A stretch of 64,000 bases of DNA from Sphingomonas faeni (GCF_024273235.1 NZ_JANBVH010000006.1:1-64000), one strand, 5' to 3'. Positions 26,062 through 36,031 are shown, counted from the first letter of the stretch. Made by a program: numbers and translations. Notes: a model not told the origin generated them from the sequence alone.

Positions 26062-27470
26062 CCCATCCGCTACGCCTTCACCCCGACCGCCTGTTCCCCA
26101 GCGACGGCCGTATCCGGGACATCGCCCGCGCGCTGCATGCGGGCGTGAAGGACCTGCCGATCGTCAGTCCGCACGGCCATACCGATCCAGTCTGGTTCGC
26201 GCGGAACGAAGCGTTCAGCGATCCCGCCTCGCTGCTGATCGTCCCCGATCACTACGTGTTCCGGATGCTCTACAGCCAGGGTGTTCCGCTCGACGCGCTC
26301 GGCGTGCCGACGGTCGACGGCAGCATCACGGAAACCGACCCGCGAAAGATCTGGCGCATCTTCGCGGAGAACTACCCCCTGTTCCGCGGCACGCCGTCGC
26401 GGATGTGGCTCGACTGGGTGTTCGCCGAGGCGTTCGGGATCGACGTGCGCCTCGAACCCGCGACCGCCGACCTGTATTACGACACGATCGACGCCGCGCT
26501 GAAGACGCCAGAGTTTCGCCCGCGCGCGCTGTTCGACCGGTTCGGCATCGAACTGATCGCGACCACCGAAAGCCCGCTCGACCCGCTCGAGCACCACGCC
26601 GCGATCCGCGCGAGCGACTGGAACGGCCGCGTCGTCACCGCCTATCGCCCCGACCCGGTCGTCGATCCTGAGACCCCGGGCTTCGCCGCCAACGTCCGCC
26701 GCTTCGGCGAGACCGCGAACGAAGACGTCGGCAGCTATGCGGGCTATCTCGCGGCACACCGTTTCCACCGCGCCCGCTTCCGCGATGCCGGCGCCACCTC
26801 GACCGATCACGGCCACCCGTCGGCGGCAACCGCGGACCTGACGCCCGCCGAAGCCGAGGCACTCTATGCGCGCGTCATGGCGCAGCCGACCGCGGCGGAG
26901 GCCGAACTCTTCCGCGCACAGATGCTGACCGAGATGGCGGCGATGTCGGTCGAGGACGGCATGGTGATGCAGCTTCACCCCGGTGTCGCGCGCAGCCACA
27001 ACGCCTCGGTGCTCGCACGCTTCGGCCGCGACAAGGGCGGCGACATCCCGCTCCCCGGCGAGTTCGTCCGCGCGCTGAAGCCCCTGCTCGACCGGTTCGG
27101 CAACGATCCCCGCCTGACGCTGATCCTCTTCACGCTCGACGAGGACACCTATTCCCGCGAACTCGCCCCGCTCGCCGGCCATTACCCGTCGCTCCGGCTC
27201 GGCCCGCCCTGGTGGTTCCACGACAGCCCGGAGGGGATGCGCCGCTTCCGCGAGCGCGCGACCGAGACCGCCGGATTCTACAACACGGTCGGTTTCAACG
27301 ACGACACCCGCGCCTTCTTGTCGATCCCCGCGCGCCACGACGTCGCGCGCCGGATGGACTGCGCGTTCCTCGCCAAGCTCGTCGCCGAGCACCGGCTCGA
27401 AGAGGACGAAGCGCACGACGTCGCCCGCGCGCTCGCCTATGATCTGGTCAAACAGGCGTACCGGCTGTGA
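26058..27470 (+). CDS. uxaC: glucuronate isomerase (uronate isomerase)
   Basis: A 470-residue amidohydrolase-superfamily enzyme that interconverts D-glucuronate and D-fructuronate (and galacturonate/tagaturonate). The N-terminal metal motif HGHTDP is at about 38-43 (SPHGHTDPVWF). Also seen are a MQLHPGVARSHN segment, the substrate region GPPWWFHDSPEGM and the C-terminal family block FNDDTRAFLSIPARHDVARR. The length fits the family. The ATG overlaps the MFS stop, and the stop overlaps the uxuB GTG start, so the operon is tightly coupled. Confidence 0.93.
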   Translation: MTHPLRLHPDRLFPSDGRIRDIARALHAGVKDLPIVSPHGHTDPVWFARNEAFSDPASLLIVPDHYVFRMLYSQGVPLDALGVPTVDGSITETDPRKIWRIFAENYPLFRGTPSRMWLDWVFAEAFGIDVRLEPATADLYYDTIDAALKTPEFRPRALFDRFGIELIATTESPLDPLEHHAAIRASDWNGRVVTAYRPDPVVDPETPGFAANVRRFGETANEDVGSYAGYLAAHRFHRARFRDAGATSTDHGHPSAATADLTPAEAEALYARVMAQPTAAEAELFRAQMLTEMAAMSVEDGMVMQLHPGVARSHNASVLARFGRDKGGDIPLPGEFVRALKPLLDRFGNDPRLTLILFTLDEDTYSRELAPLAGHYPSLRLGPPWWFHDSPEGMRRFRERATETAGFYNTVGFNDDTRAFLSIPARHDVARRMDCAFLAKLVAEHRLEEDEAHDVARALAYDLVKQAYRL

Positions 27471-28930
27471 GGCTGTCGACCGCCACGCTCGACCGATTGC
27501 CCGCCGCCGTCGCGCGACCAAGCTACGACCGGTCGCGCGTGACGCGCGGCGTGGTGCATCTCGGCATCGGAGCATTCCACCGCGCCCATCAAGCCGCAGT
27601 CTTCGAACAGGCGCTGGCGGCGGGCGACCTGCGCTGGGGCATTACCGGCGTATCGCTGCGATCCGCCGGCGTCCGCGACCAGTTGGTGTCGCAGGACGGT
27701 CTCTACACGCTCGTCGTCCGTGACGGCGAGGGCGAGCGCTTGCAGGTCATCGGTGCGGTCATGGACATGCTCGTCGCACCCGAGGATCCGGCGGCCGTCG
27801 TCGCAGCGCTGGCGTCGGCCGAGACGCATATCGTCACGCTGACGATCACCGAAAAAGGCTACAAGCTCGATCGCGCGACAGGCACATTGCAGGCCGGCGA
27901 TACCGATGTCGCGCACGATCTGGCCTCGCTCGACGCGCCGCGGACCGCACCCGGGTTCCTCGTTGCAGGCCTCGCGGCGCGCCATGCGGCGGGCACCGGC
28001 CCTCTGACGATCCTCTCGTGCGACAATCTGCCGCATAACGGCACGCTGTTGCGCGACGCGGTGCTGGCGATGGCGGCGGCGCACGATGCGGACCTGCGCG
28101 ACTGGATCGCGGCCACCGTGACGTTCCCGCAGACGATGGTCGACCGGATCGTGCCAGCGACCACGCCCGCCGATATCGCCGCGTTGGCGGACACGCTGGG
28201 GGTCGAGGATCACGCGATGGTGAAGGCGGAGCCGTTCACCCAGTGGGTGATCGAGGATCGCTTCGCCGGCGAACGCCCCGATCTGGCGGCGTTCGGCGTG
28301 CAACTGACCGACGCGGTGGCGCCGTGGGAGGACGCGAAGCTGCGGCTGCTCAACGGCGCGCATTCGGCGATCGCGTACCTAGGCGGACTGGCCGGGTTCG
28401 ACTTCGTCCATGAGGTCGTCGCGCAGCCCGAGGCGCGCGCGTTCGTCGAGGCGCTGTGGGACGAGAGCGCCACCACGCTCGATCCCCCCGCCGCGCTCGA
28501 CATCGCGCAATATCGGGCGGCGTTGATGGCACGCTTCGCCAACCCCGCGCTCCAGCACCGCACCCGCCAGATCGCGATGGACGGTTCGCAGAAACTCCCG
28601 CAGCGCCTGCTCGCGCCGATCGCGGACCGTCGCTCGAAACGGCAGTCGGTCGATGCCTTGGCCCTGGCCGTCGCGGCCTGGATGCGCTGGCAATCGGGGG
28701 TGACCGACGCAGGCGAGACGTTCGCGATCGACGACCCGATCGCCGACCGGCTACGCGCAGCGGTGGCCGGCGCGAGGATTTCGACCGAGCGCGTCGACGC
28801 GTTGCTCGGCCTGCTCGCCTTTCGCCCAGATCCGGACCTGCGCAGCGTGCTGGTCGCCAATCTCGACCGGCTCGAACGCACCGGCGCCGAAGCTGTACTC
28901 GGTCGCTACGGCGCTGCATCATGTCGATAA
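27467..28930 (+). CDS. uxuB: D-mannonate oxidoreductase (fructuronate reductase)
   Basis: A 487-residue polyol-specific long-chain dehydrogenase that reduces D-fructuronate to D-mannonate with NADH. The N-terminal nucleotide motif GIGAFHRAHQA is at about 33-43. The mid-region has CDNLPHNG, and the catalytic lysine region KLRLLNGAHSAIAY is characteristic of the mannitol dehydrogenase superfamily. Mannitol or tagaturonate activity is possible by sequence, but the operon partner uxaC and the following step by ManD favour fructuronate. It starts at GTG overlapping uxaC by 4 bp. KDG kinase and KDPG aldolase, needed to finish the path, are not in the window. Confidence 0.9.
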   Translation: MRLSTATLDRLPAAVARPSYDRSRVTRGVVHLGIGAFHRAHQAAVFEQALAAGDLRWGITGVSLRSAGVRDQLVSQDGLYTLVVRDGEGERLQVIGAVMDMLVAPEDPAAVVAALASAETHIVTLTITEKGYKLDRATGTLQAGDTDVAHDLASLDAPRTAPGFLVAGLAARHAAGTGPLTILSCDNLPHNGTLLRDAVLAMAAAHDADLRDWIAATVTFPQTMVDRIVPATTPADIAALADTLGVEDHAMVKAEPFTQWVIEDRFAGERPDLAAFGVQLTDAVAPWEDAKLRLLNGAHSAIAYLGGLAGFDFVHEVVAQPEARAFVEALWDESATTLDPPAALDIAQYRAALMARFANPALQHRTRQIAMDGSQKLPQRLLAPIADRRSKRQSVDALALAVAAWMRWQSGVTDAGETFAIDDPIADRLRAAVAGARISTERVDALLGLLAFRPDPDLRSVLVANLDRLERTGAEAVLGRYGAASCR

Positions 28931-28990
28931 CCGGAGAATGGACGAACAGGATAAGCCGACCGTACGTTTCTGCGCCTGTGCTTCCCGAGG

Positions 28991-29281
28991 CTACCGCAAG
29001 CCCATCAGCTTCATGGCCCGCGCCACGGTATTGTGAGAGATCGGCCCGCCACGAGCAGCCGACAAACCTCGTTCCGTGCAAAGGGCGGTCAGCCTGCCGA
29101 TCGGCGGCATGGCGTCGAGGTCGCCGGTGCGCCGACGATGATCACGGATCGCCTCCTCGATACACCGGATGACCGGTTCCGCCCGCGCATAGGCGCTGGC
29201 GCGTCGGATGCCGTGCCGAAGCTCGATATCGTCTATTCCGTCCATCATCGCGTTGGCGGTAGCATGGATCGCAGCGGGCAA
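28991..29281 (-). CDS. small helix-turn-helix-like protein, unknown
   Basis: About 96 residues from a TTG at 29281, or 85 from the ATG pair at 29248; neither has a clear ribosome binding site. The sequence is basic and helical. The C-terminal part, PPIGRLTALCTERGLSAARG followed by HNTVARAMKLMGLR, looks like the two helices of a DNA-binding domain. No family is recognised. It sits alone between the hexuronate operon and the interrupted receptor, on the opposite strand to the operon. Confidence 0.5.
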   Translation of the reverse strand: MPAAIHATANAMMDGIDDIELRHGIRRASAYARAEPVIRCIEEAIRDHRRRTGDLDAMPPIGRLTALCTERGLSAARGGPISHNTVARAMKLMGLR

Positions 29282-29549
29282 TCACCAGCGATCCGACAAG
29301 CCGGTCCATTGCCGGGCTTGTCCTCGTTGCAAACGTCTCACGGCTGGGACCGATCGACGTTCACCGTGTCTGGCAACATGTTTGGGTCGCGCAGTCCTGA
29401 AGTTCTTCCGTCACCCCGGACAGGTTCCACGGTCCACGGTCCCGCAAGCCGAATTCCACCGGTTTTGCGACACCGTGAATGCCGGAACCGGTCCGACATG
29501 ACGGGAAGCGAACGGATTGGCGGTTCAAACGGAACGTCGGCGGGCCCTG
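29282..29549. other. intergenic stretch, nothing recognised
   Basis: About 270 bases between the small HTH-like gene and the 3' end of the interrupted receptor. Short frames here have poor codon use, and no promoter, RNA or repeat could be supported apart from the 14-bp array that begins at about 29550. Confidence 0.4.
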
Positions 29550-29600
29550 GCACCGCACCGTCAGAACCGCACCGCTAGAACCGCACCGCTAGAACCGCAT
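29550..29600. repeat. 14-bp tandem repeat at the 3' end of the receptor gene
   Basis: AGAACCGCACCGCT is present at 29563-29576 and 29577-29590, with partial copies on both sides (29550-29562 and 29591-29600). Read on the coding strand, each copy carries the Phe codon and a stop (TTCTAG or TTCTGA), so the terminus of the receptor gene has been multiplied. A similar 14-bp array marks the end of the hydrolase gene at 301-354. Confidence 0.8.
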
Positions 29601-32600
29601 CGTCCCGCCGAATGCCACCGTCCGTCCGCTCACCGTGTTGGTCATCACCCGCTTGGCAGTGCCGTCGGCATATTGGACGATCGGCTCGTCGGTGATGTTG
29701 ATCACGTCCAGCGACAGCTTGAACTGGCGCGTGACGTTGACATAGGCGGACGCGTCGAGGTTCGTCGTACCCTTGATGTATTCGCCGATATTGCCGTTGC
29801 CACCATTGCCCCAGCGATAGCGCGAGCGGGTCGCCACGGAGCCTCGCACGCCCCAGCGATCGGTGTCGTAATACAGCGTCGCGTTGGACGAGAATTTCGA
29901 GAGCGTCGGCAACGGCAAACGAACCGCAACGTCCGAATAGAAGACGTCGGTCGATCCTTCGGCGAACGTGACGTTGCCGAGCACGCCGAGCTTGTCGAAC
30001 GGCGCGGGGAGGAAGTCGAAGTCCCGCTTGGCCGCGATTTCGACGCCCTTGATCGATGCGCCTGGGCCGTTGACCGGCCGCGTATAGTTCACCAGCACCG
30101 ACGGATCGACGCCGACGGGCAGCAGCGACGACGGATACCCCGTGCTGTTGTACGCGACCAACCGCGTCTCCGACGTGATGTAGGAGTCCATGTGCTTGTA
30201 GAATGCACCGATCGCCAGCGAACCGCGCTTCCCGTCATAATATTCGAGCGAACCCTCGACGGAATCGGCGATGAACGGCGCGAGGTTGGGATTGCCCGCG
30301 GCGATCGTGCCACCGAACGAAGCGAGGTTCAGCGTGCCCGCCGCGCGCATGTCGCTCAGCGCGGGGCGGCTCAGGTTGCGGTTGCCGCTGATCCGAAAGA
30401 CCAGCGACCGGCTAAGGTCGAACGCCAGGTTCGCCGTAGGCAGGAAGCCGTCGTAACTGTTGGTCACGTTGACCGGGACCAGCGCGCTGCCGACCAGCGC
30501 CGTCCCCGACGAGCCGAGATCGGTATGATAATAGCGCACGCCCAGATTGGCGCGCAGGCCGATGCCGCCGAGCTGCGTCTTCAGGTCGTATTGCAGATAC
30601 GCGCCATAGGTCTTCTCGACGAGGTCGTAGGCGGTCCCCGCGACGGTGTTGCTCGCATCGACGGTCATGCTCTGGCCCAGCAGCGCGTAGGTGGCCGCCA
30701 CGTCGCCGATGACATAGGGGGCGAGGCTGCTGTCCGACAACACGCTGGTCGGCACGTCGGGCACGCCGGGTTTGCCCTCGTAGCTTGGTGCGACCTTGCG
30801 CTGCCAGCCGCTGTTGGTGAAGCGCTTGAACCCGCCCCCCGCCTTGATCGTCGAGCCCGAGCCGACCGTCCAGGCGAGTTCCGCCTTGCTGTTGTAGAAT
30901 TCGCTGCGGATACGATCGGCGCGCGTTTCCAGGCCTTGCAGGTCCCATTGCGACGCGTCGGCGATGTCGAAGCCGTAGCTGGTTCGCGGCGATCCCGTGT
31001 TCAGGCCGCTGAACGCGTAGCTCTTGTCGACGGCCTCCAGATACACTTGGGCATAGGCGGAATTGAACGTCGACCGGGACCAGCCGCCGAGAAAATTGAC
31101 CGTCAGGTTGCTGCTCAGATCGGTATGCCCGTTCAGCGCGGCCTGCTAGAAGGTCGTCTGATCCTGCGTGACCTTCGACTCGGTGCGCATGTCGACGTGA
31201 TCGAACGACGCACCGACGATGTCGTTATATTCGTCGAAGGTTACACCGGTCAGCACCTGCGTTCCGGTGACGTTGTTGGCGGCGACACCATTGGTTCCCG
31301 CAGCGCCGATCACACCGGACCGGCGATCGTTGGTCAACTTGCCGTACAGCACGTCGAGGGTCAGGTCGGTGCGGTCGTCGGGATGATATTGCAGCGCGGT
31401 GGTGAGACCCAGGCGTTCGCGCTTGTTGAAGAAGGTCGCATAGGTCTGCGCGCGGCTGTTCCATGCGCGGTTGGCGCCGGTCGCGCCGACCAGCACCGCC
31501 CGGTCCGCCGCCGAAACGCTGGGACCGACATTGGCGGCACCGAAATTGAGCTGCGACCAGTTCCAGTTGCGATAGCCGAATTCGACCGTATCGGCCGTGC
31601 TGTAGGCCACCGATGCGAGGAACCCGAAATCGCCCCACCGGTCCGAGATCAGGCCGACCAGCCGCGGCGTGACCGTCTTGGTATATTGGTTCGACTGCCC
31701 CTTGGCGGATGCCACGACGGTCAGGCCTTTGAAATCGAACGGCTTGGCCGTGTGCAGCCCGACGGTGCCGCCGATGCCGCCCTCGTCCTGCTCGGCCGCA
31801 TAGGATTTCTCGACGACGACCTTGTTGAACAGTTCCGACGCGAAGATGCTGTAGTCGAACGAACGCGAACGGCTCACCGACGATCGGCTGTCGAGCCCCG
31901 ACGAGGTGTTGGTAAGCACCTCCATGCCGTTCAGCTGGGTACGCGTGAAATCCGCGCCCAGGCCACGCAGCGAGATCTGACGACCTTCGCCGCTGTCGCG
32001 CGTGATCGCGACGCCGGGGATGCGTTGCAGCGCTTCGGCGAGGTTCTGGTCGGGAAACGCCGCGATGTCCTGCGCCAGGATCACGTCCTGCGAACCGGTC
32101 GCGGCCTTCTTGAGCTGCTGCGCCTTCGCAACGCTCTCGCGATATCCCGTGACGACGATATCGGTACTGCCATCGGCCGATTGATCAGCCAGCGATACCG
32201 GTGCGGTCGCTATCTGCGCTTCAGCGCCGCCAAGTGCCACGGCGGGGATGTTCGCCCCCGCCGTGGCATAGGACATGCGCCGGACGACCGTCACCGTGCC
32301 ACCGACGATCCTGCCGTCGAGATCGCTACCCGCGGTGAGCCGCGCGAGCGCTTGCTCGGCGGTCATCCGCCCACGCAGGCGCTGGCTGCGCGCGCCTTTC
32401 AACAGCGCTGGCGAGGACGCCAGTTGCAGTCCCGTCCGCCGCGAAAACGCCAGCAGCGCGTCGCCGAGGCCCTGCGCCGGCACGTCGAAGGTGAACTGGC
32501 GCGGCGCAGACTGCGCGCTCTGTGCTGCTGCCGGCGTGGCAACGCAGGCGAGCGATGCAGCAGATCCTAATAGAAGATGCGATAGTCGGATCGTGTTGAA

Positions 32601-32603
32601 CAT
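29589..32603 (-). pseudogene. TonB-dependent receptor with STN domain, interrupted by an in-frame amber codon
   Basis: A 1005-codon frame encoding a FecA-type transducer. A signal peptide (about 1-27) is followed by the STN domain (FDVPAQGLGDALLAFSRRTG at about 39-58), TonB-box-like DIVVTGYRES, plug (AQDIAAFPDQNLAEALQRIPG) and barrel ending GGTMRF. A TAG at 31148-31146 stops translation after 485 residues. The same frame continues without shift (QAALNGHTDLSSNLTVNF...) to the normal terminus. The codon before it is Phe and the next is CAG; a CAG or TAC codon changed by one base would explain it. The second part has only a GTG (31046) as start and lacks plug and signal peptide, so it cannot work alone. 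It is paired with the divergent FecI/FecR genes. Confidence 0.85.
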
Positions 32604-32819
32604 GTTTTCCCCCGAATGGCTTGAGGGGGAGACGGCAAAGATGCGCGAAACCCGACAAAGTATTTGGTTTCAGTTATGTGACATGGCTGCATGGCCATTA
32701 TCGTCTGAAACAAGCCCGCCGAAACCTCGCATATACTTGTTTCGCAGGCTCTTCATGACGCTCTCCGAGATTGTCACAAACGGGGCCTAGAGCGCCGGGA
32801 CGAATAACCCGGATATCCC

Positions 32820-33359
32820 ATGCCCGCGTCGCCGCATCAGATCGAGAGCCTCGCGGGCGAACCCCCGGCCGAAGACTGGCGCGCGATTGCCGCCACGCTC
32901 GGCCGGTATGTCCGGGCGCGCACGAACCGCGCCGACGTCGCCGAGGATGTCGTGCAGGAGACGTTGTCGAGGCTGGTGCACCAAAGCCGCATGCAAAAGC
33001 TGGTCAGCATCTATGCGCTGGGCTTTCGGATCGCCGCGAACCTGCTGGTCGATCATCACCGCCGCGACAAGAGGTACGTCGCCGAACGCGAGGAGGAGCC
33101 CGCCAGCCAGGCGCCCTTGCCCGATCGCGTCCTCGTCGGCCGGCAGGAGCTTGCGATCCTCAACGATGCGCTGGCGGCGATGCCACCGCTGCGCCGCGAC
33201 GTACTTGTCCGCCGCCGATTGCAGGGCCAAAGCTGTGCTGCGATAGCGAGGGATCTGGGGTTGAGCCCGAAGGCAGTCGAGAAGCACATCACCCGCGGCC
33301 TTGCCGATCTCCACAAGGCGATGCCGGGGAATGCGGTCCTGCGTGGCGGCGAGCGATGA
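32820..33359 (+). CDS. FecI-type ECF sigma factor
   Basis: A 179-residue sigma factor. Region 2 spans about 20-90 (DVAEDVVQETLSRLVHQ, then YALGFRIAANLLVDHHRRD). Region 4 (about 115-170) carries RRDVLVRRRLQGQSCAAIA and LGLSPKAVEKHITRGLADL. Such factors respond to a signal passed from an outer-membrane receptor through FecR and direct transcription of that receptor. Its own stop overlaps the fecR-like start (ATGA). The partner receptor at 29589-32603 lies divergently and carries a nonsense codon. Confidence 0.9.
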   Translation: MPASPHQIESLAGEPPAEDWRAIAATLGRYVRARTNRADVAEDVVQETLSRLVHQSRMQKLVSIYALGFRIAANLLVDHHRRDKRYVAEREEEPASQAPLPDRVLVGRQELAILNDALAAMPPLRRDVLVRRRLQGQSCAAIARDLGLSPKAVEKHITRGLADLHKAMPGNAVLRGGER

Positions 33360-34330
33360 GCCGCGAGAACCAGATCGTGGAGGAGGCGGCCGGCTGGATC
33401 GACCGGCTCAACCAACCCGCGTTCGATGCGGCGGCCGGGCCCGACTTCGACGCGTGGATGGCGGCGTCGCCGCGCCACCGCGAGGTCTTCGCCGATCTCC
33501 AGGCGCTGTGGCAATCGGAGGCGCTGGTCGAAGCGCTCGGCCAGGCCGGACGCGCACCGATCACCGCCCCCGCACCGCCGGAACCGGGCAATCGGTTCCG
33601 CAGGACATGGGCCACGGCCCCCCGGTTGGCGGCGGCCGCTTGCGCGATGCTGCTCGCGATCCTGCTGATCCTGCCGATCGTGTCGACGAGCACCTATCGT
33701 AGTAGCGAGGGCAAGATCCGGTCGGTCGTGCTCGCAGACGGATCGCGGGTGGACCTGAGCAGCGATACCGAGCTGCGCGTCCGTATCCTGCCATGGGAAC
33801 GCACCGCGACGCTGGTGCGCGGCGAAGCGTTCTTCGACGTTCGGCATGAGGGCGTCCGGGCGTTCCGGGTCACCAGCGGAACCACGTCGGTGCGCGTGTT
33901 GGGTACCGCGTTCAACGTCGACCGCCAAAGCCCCACGCGGACTGCGGTGGCAGTATACCGCGGCGCGGTGGAGGTCGGTGTGGACGGCGCGGCCAATCTC
34001 GTGGTGCGCAAGGGAGACGGTGCGCGTGTCGTCGACGGGCATGTCGTCGCGCAGCCGCGCATTGCGGAGGGCGCGCCCGACTGGAAGTCCGGCTGGTTCG
34101 AGGCATCCGATATTCCGCTCGGCGTGCTGATCGGCAAGGTGCAGCGCTATTCGGCGCGGCCGATCCTGTTGCAGGATCGCAGCTTGCAGGCGCTTCCGAT
34201 CAGCGGACGCTTCCACATCGCCGATACCGATCGGGCGCTACAGGCGGTGCAGGCGGCCTATCATGTCGACGTCGCTTATGGTCCGAAGACGATCTCCATT
34301 CGCCCTGCGGCGAGCCCGGAAGACCAGTAA
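33356..34330 (+). CDS. FecR-like anti-sigma/sensor protein
   Basis: A 324-residue single-pass membrane protein. The N-terminal cytosolic DUF4880 domain (about 1-65, with AAGWIDRLNQ and FDAWMAASPRHREVF) binds the sigma factor. A membrane segment follows at about 87-110 (AAACAMLLAILLILPIV). The periplasmic FecR domain (about 120-215, with ADGSRVDLSSDTELRV, RGEAFFDV and VLGTAFNV) and a C-terminal STN-like domain (about 250-320) complete it. It relays receptor occupancy to the sigma factor. The start overlaps the sigma gene by 4 bp. Confidence 0.9.
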   Translation: MSRENQIVEEAAGWIDRLNQPAFDAAAGPDFDAWMAASPRHREVFADLQALWQSEALVEALGQAGRAPITAPAPPEPGNRFRRTWATAPRLAAAACAMLLAILLILPIVSTSTYRSSEGKIRSVVLADGSRVDLSSDTELRVRILPWERTATLVRGEAFFDVRHEGVRAFRVTSGTTSVRVLGTAFNVDRQSPTRTAVAVYRGAVEVGVDGAANLVVRKGDGARVVDGHVVAQPRIAEGAPDWKSGWFEASDIPLGVLIGKVQRYSARPILLQDRSLQALPISGRFHIADTDRALQAVQAAYHVDVAYGPKTISIRPAASPEDQ

Positions 34331-34456
34331 AGTCGTCGTTGCCGGCCGCTTTTCGTGTCGGGTTTCGTCGGGCTGGTCCGTCTTCCCACCATGACAGGGT
34401 GCGATGCGATGCCGGGCGTGGTCCGGCGTGCAGTCCGCGCCCTGCTGCAAGGGAGT

Positions 34457-36031
34457 ATGCCCGCCGTGCCTCAGTTCGATCGCCGCAATCTGGTCAAGGC
34501 CGGTCTGTCCCTCTCGCTGCTCGGAGGATTGGGGGCGCCCCGCCTGCTGGCGCGGGCGACGTTCACGCGCGATCCGTTCACGCTCGGGATCGCCTCGGGC
34601 GAGCCGTGGCCGGACGGGTTCGTCATCTGGACGCGGCTGGCACCCGAGCCCCAGACCCCCGATGGCGGAATGCCGCCGCATGACGTTCCGGTTCGCTGGG
34701 AGGTCGCCGAGGACCCCGGTTTCCGCAAGATCGTCCGCACCGGCGCGGCGGTGGCGGAAGCGGCGCTGGCGCACTCGGTCCATGTCGAGGTCGACGGGCT
34801 GCGGCCGCATCGCCCCTATTGGTACCGTTTCCTCGTCGCCGGTGCCGGCGCGAGCCCGATCGGCACCGCCCGGACCGCGCCGGCGGCGGGGGCATCGCTC
34901 GACCGGCTGCGGCTCGCGCTGCTGGGCTGCCAGGATTTCGAAACCGGCTTCTTCACCGCCTATGCGCACGTCGCCCGCGAGCCCGATCTCGACGTTATAT
35001 TCCACTACGGCGACTACATCTACGAAATGGCGGCGCGTGCGGAGCCCAGCCCGCGCAAGCATCTCGGCGCCGAGACCTATACGCTGGACGCCTATCGTCG
35101 CCGCTACGCCCAGTACAAGGCCGACCCCGATCTCCAGGCGGCGCATGCCGCGGTCGCCTTCATCATGTCGTTCGACGATCACGAGATCGACGATAATTGG
35201 GCGGGAGACTTCGACAAGGACGGCAACCCGCCCGCGGTCTTCGCGCGCCGCAAGGCGGCGGCGCTGCAAGCCTGGTACGAGCATGTGCCCGTCCGTCGCG
35301 CGCAGCGGCCTGGGGCAAACGGCACGCATGCCTATCGCCGGCTCGATTACGGTACGCTCGCGCGGATGCACGTTCTCGACACGCGCTCGTCTCGCAGCGA
35401 TCAGCTTTGCGAGCGCCCCGGTCTGCCGCGTGCGCAGCTGGACGCGTGCGTTCCCGTCGACCGGCGGGAGCGGACGATGCTGGGGGCGGCACAGGAACGC
35501 TGGCTCGACCAAGGGCTCGCCAACCGCGCCCGCTGGAACTTCATCGCGCAGCAGGTGATGGTTATGCCCTATGATGCCCGCAAGGACGGCGCCACGACGC
35601 CCCTTATCGGCAAGGACAACTGGAACGGCTACCCGCTGTCTCGCCAGCGGCTCGTCGACGGCATCGGGCGGCGGGGCCTGACCAATGTCGTGATCGGCAG
35701 CGGCGATCTTCACCAGAACGTCATCGGATCGGTGCCGCGGACCGCGGAAGACGTCGGCGGCCCTGCGATCGCCACGGAGTTTCTGGCGACCTCGATCTCC
35801 TCGGGCGGCACCGGCGGGCTGCACTATCCGGGCGAAAACCGTACGCTGGACAACAACCCGAACGTCGCCCTGCTGAACAACCAGCGCGGCTACCAGCTGT
35901 TCACCGTGACGCCGGATCACTGGCTCGCCGAGGTAAAGGTGATGGACCAGGTCGATCGCCCCGGCGGGTCGATCTCGACGCTGGCGAAATTCGTCGTGGA
36001 TCCCCAACAGCCAGGCCCGCAGCCGGGGTGA
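34457..36031 (+). CDS. PhoD-type alkaline phosphatase/phosphodiesterase
   Basis: A 524-residue secreted metallophosphatase. A Tat signal (FDRRNLVKAGLS) begins near residue 7. The PhoD N domain follows (FTLGIASGEPWPDGFVIWTRL), then the catalytic core with CQDFETGFF, HYGDYIYE and SFDDHEIDDNW, and near the C-terminus GSGDLHQNV. PhoD enzymes use Ca and Fe to hydrolyse phosphate mono- and diesters. The frame is open 102 bases further upstream; the ATG at 34457 places the twin arginine correctly. It follows the FecR-like gene by 126 bp but probably has its own promoter. Confidence 0.88.
   Translation: MPAVPQFDRRNLVKAGLSLSLLGGLGAPRLLARATFTRDPFTLGIASGEPWPDGFVIWTRLAPEPQTPDGGMPPHDVPVRWEVAEDPGFRKIVRTGAAVAEAALAHSVHVEVDGLRPHRPYWYRFLVAGAGASPIGTARTAPAAGASLDRLRLALLGCQDFETGFFTAYAHVAREPDLDVIFHYGDYIYEMAARAEPSPRKHLGAETYTLDAYRRRYAQYKADPDLQAAHAAVAFIMSFDDHEIDDNWAGDFDKDGNPPAVFARRKAAALQAWYEHVPVRRAQRPGANGTHAYRRLDYGTLARMHVLDTRSSRSDQLCERPGLPRAQLDACVPVDRRERTMLGAAQERWLDQGLANRARWNFIAQQVMVMPYDARKDGATTPLIGKDNWNGYPLSRQRLVDGIGRRGLTNVVIGSGDLHQNVIGSVPRTAEDVGGPAIATEFLATSISSGGTGGLHYPGENRTLDNNPNVALLNNQRGYQLFTVTPDHWLAEVKVMDQVDRPGGSISTLAKFVVDPQQPGPQPG

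Noticed and set aside
31146..31148. TAG read as pyrrolysine or another recoded amino acid
   Set aside because: No recoding element is visible, sphingomonads are not known to carry the pyrrolysine system, and receptors have no conserved special residue at this barrel position.
31046..31148. Second receptor half as an independent gene starting at GTG 31046
   Set aside because: It would lack signal peptide, TonB box and plug, and the 34 codons between the amber and this GTG are clearly receptor sequence in the same frame.
29517..32570. 1017-residue plus-strand frame opposite the interrupted receptor
   Set aside because: Its product is Arg/Val/Ala-rich with no domains and mirrors the receptor's codon pattern. 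Long antisense frames are expected at this GC content, and the opposite frame has a signal peptide, STN and plug.
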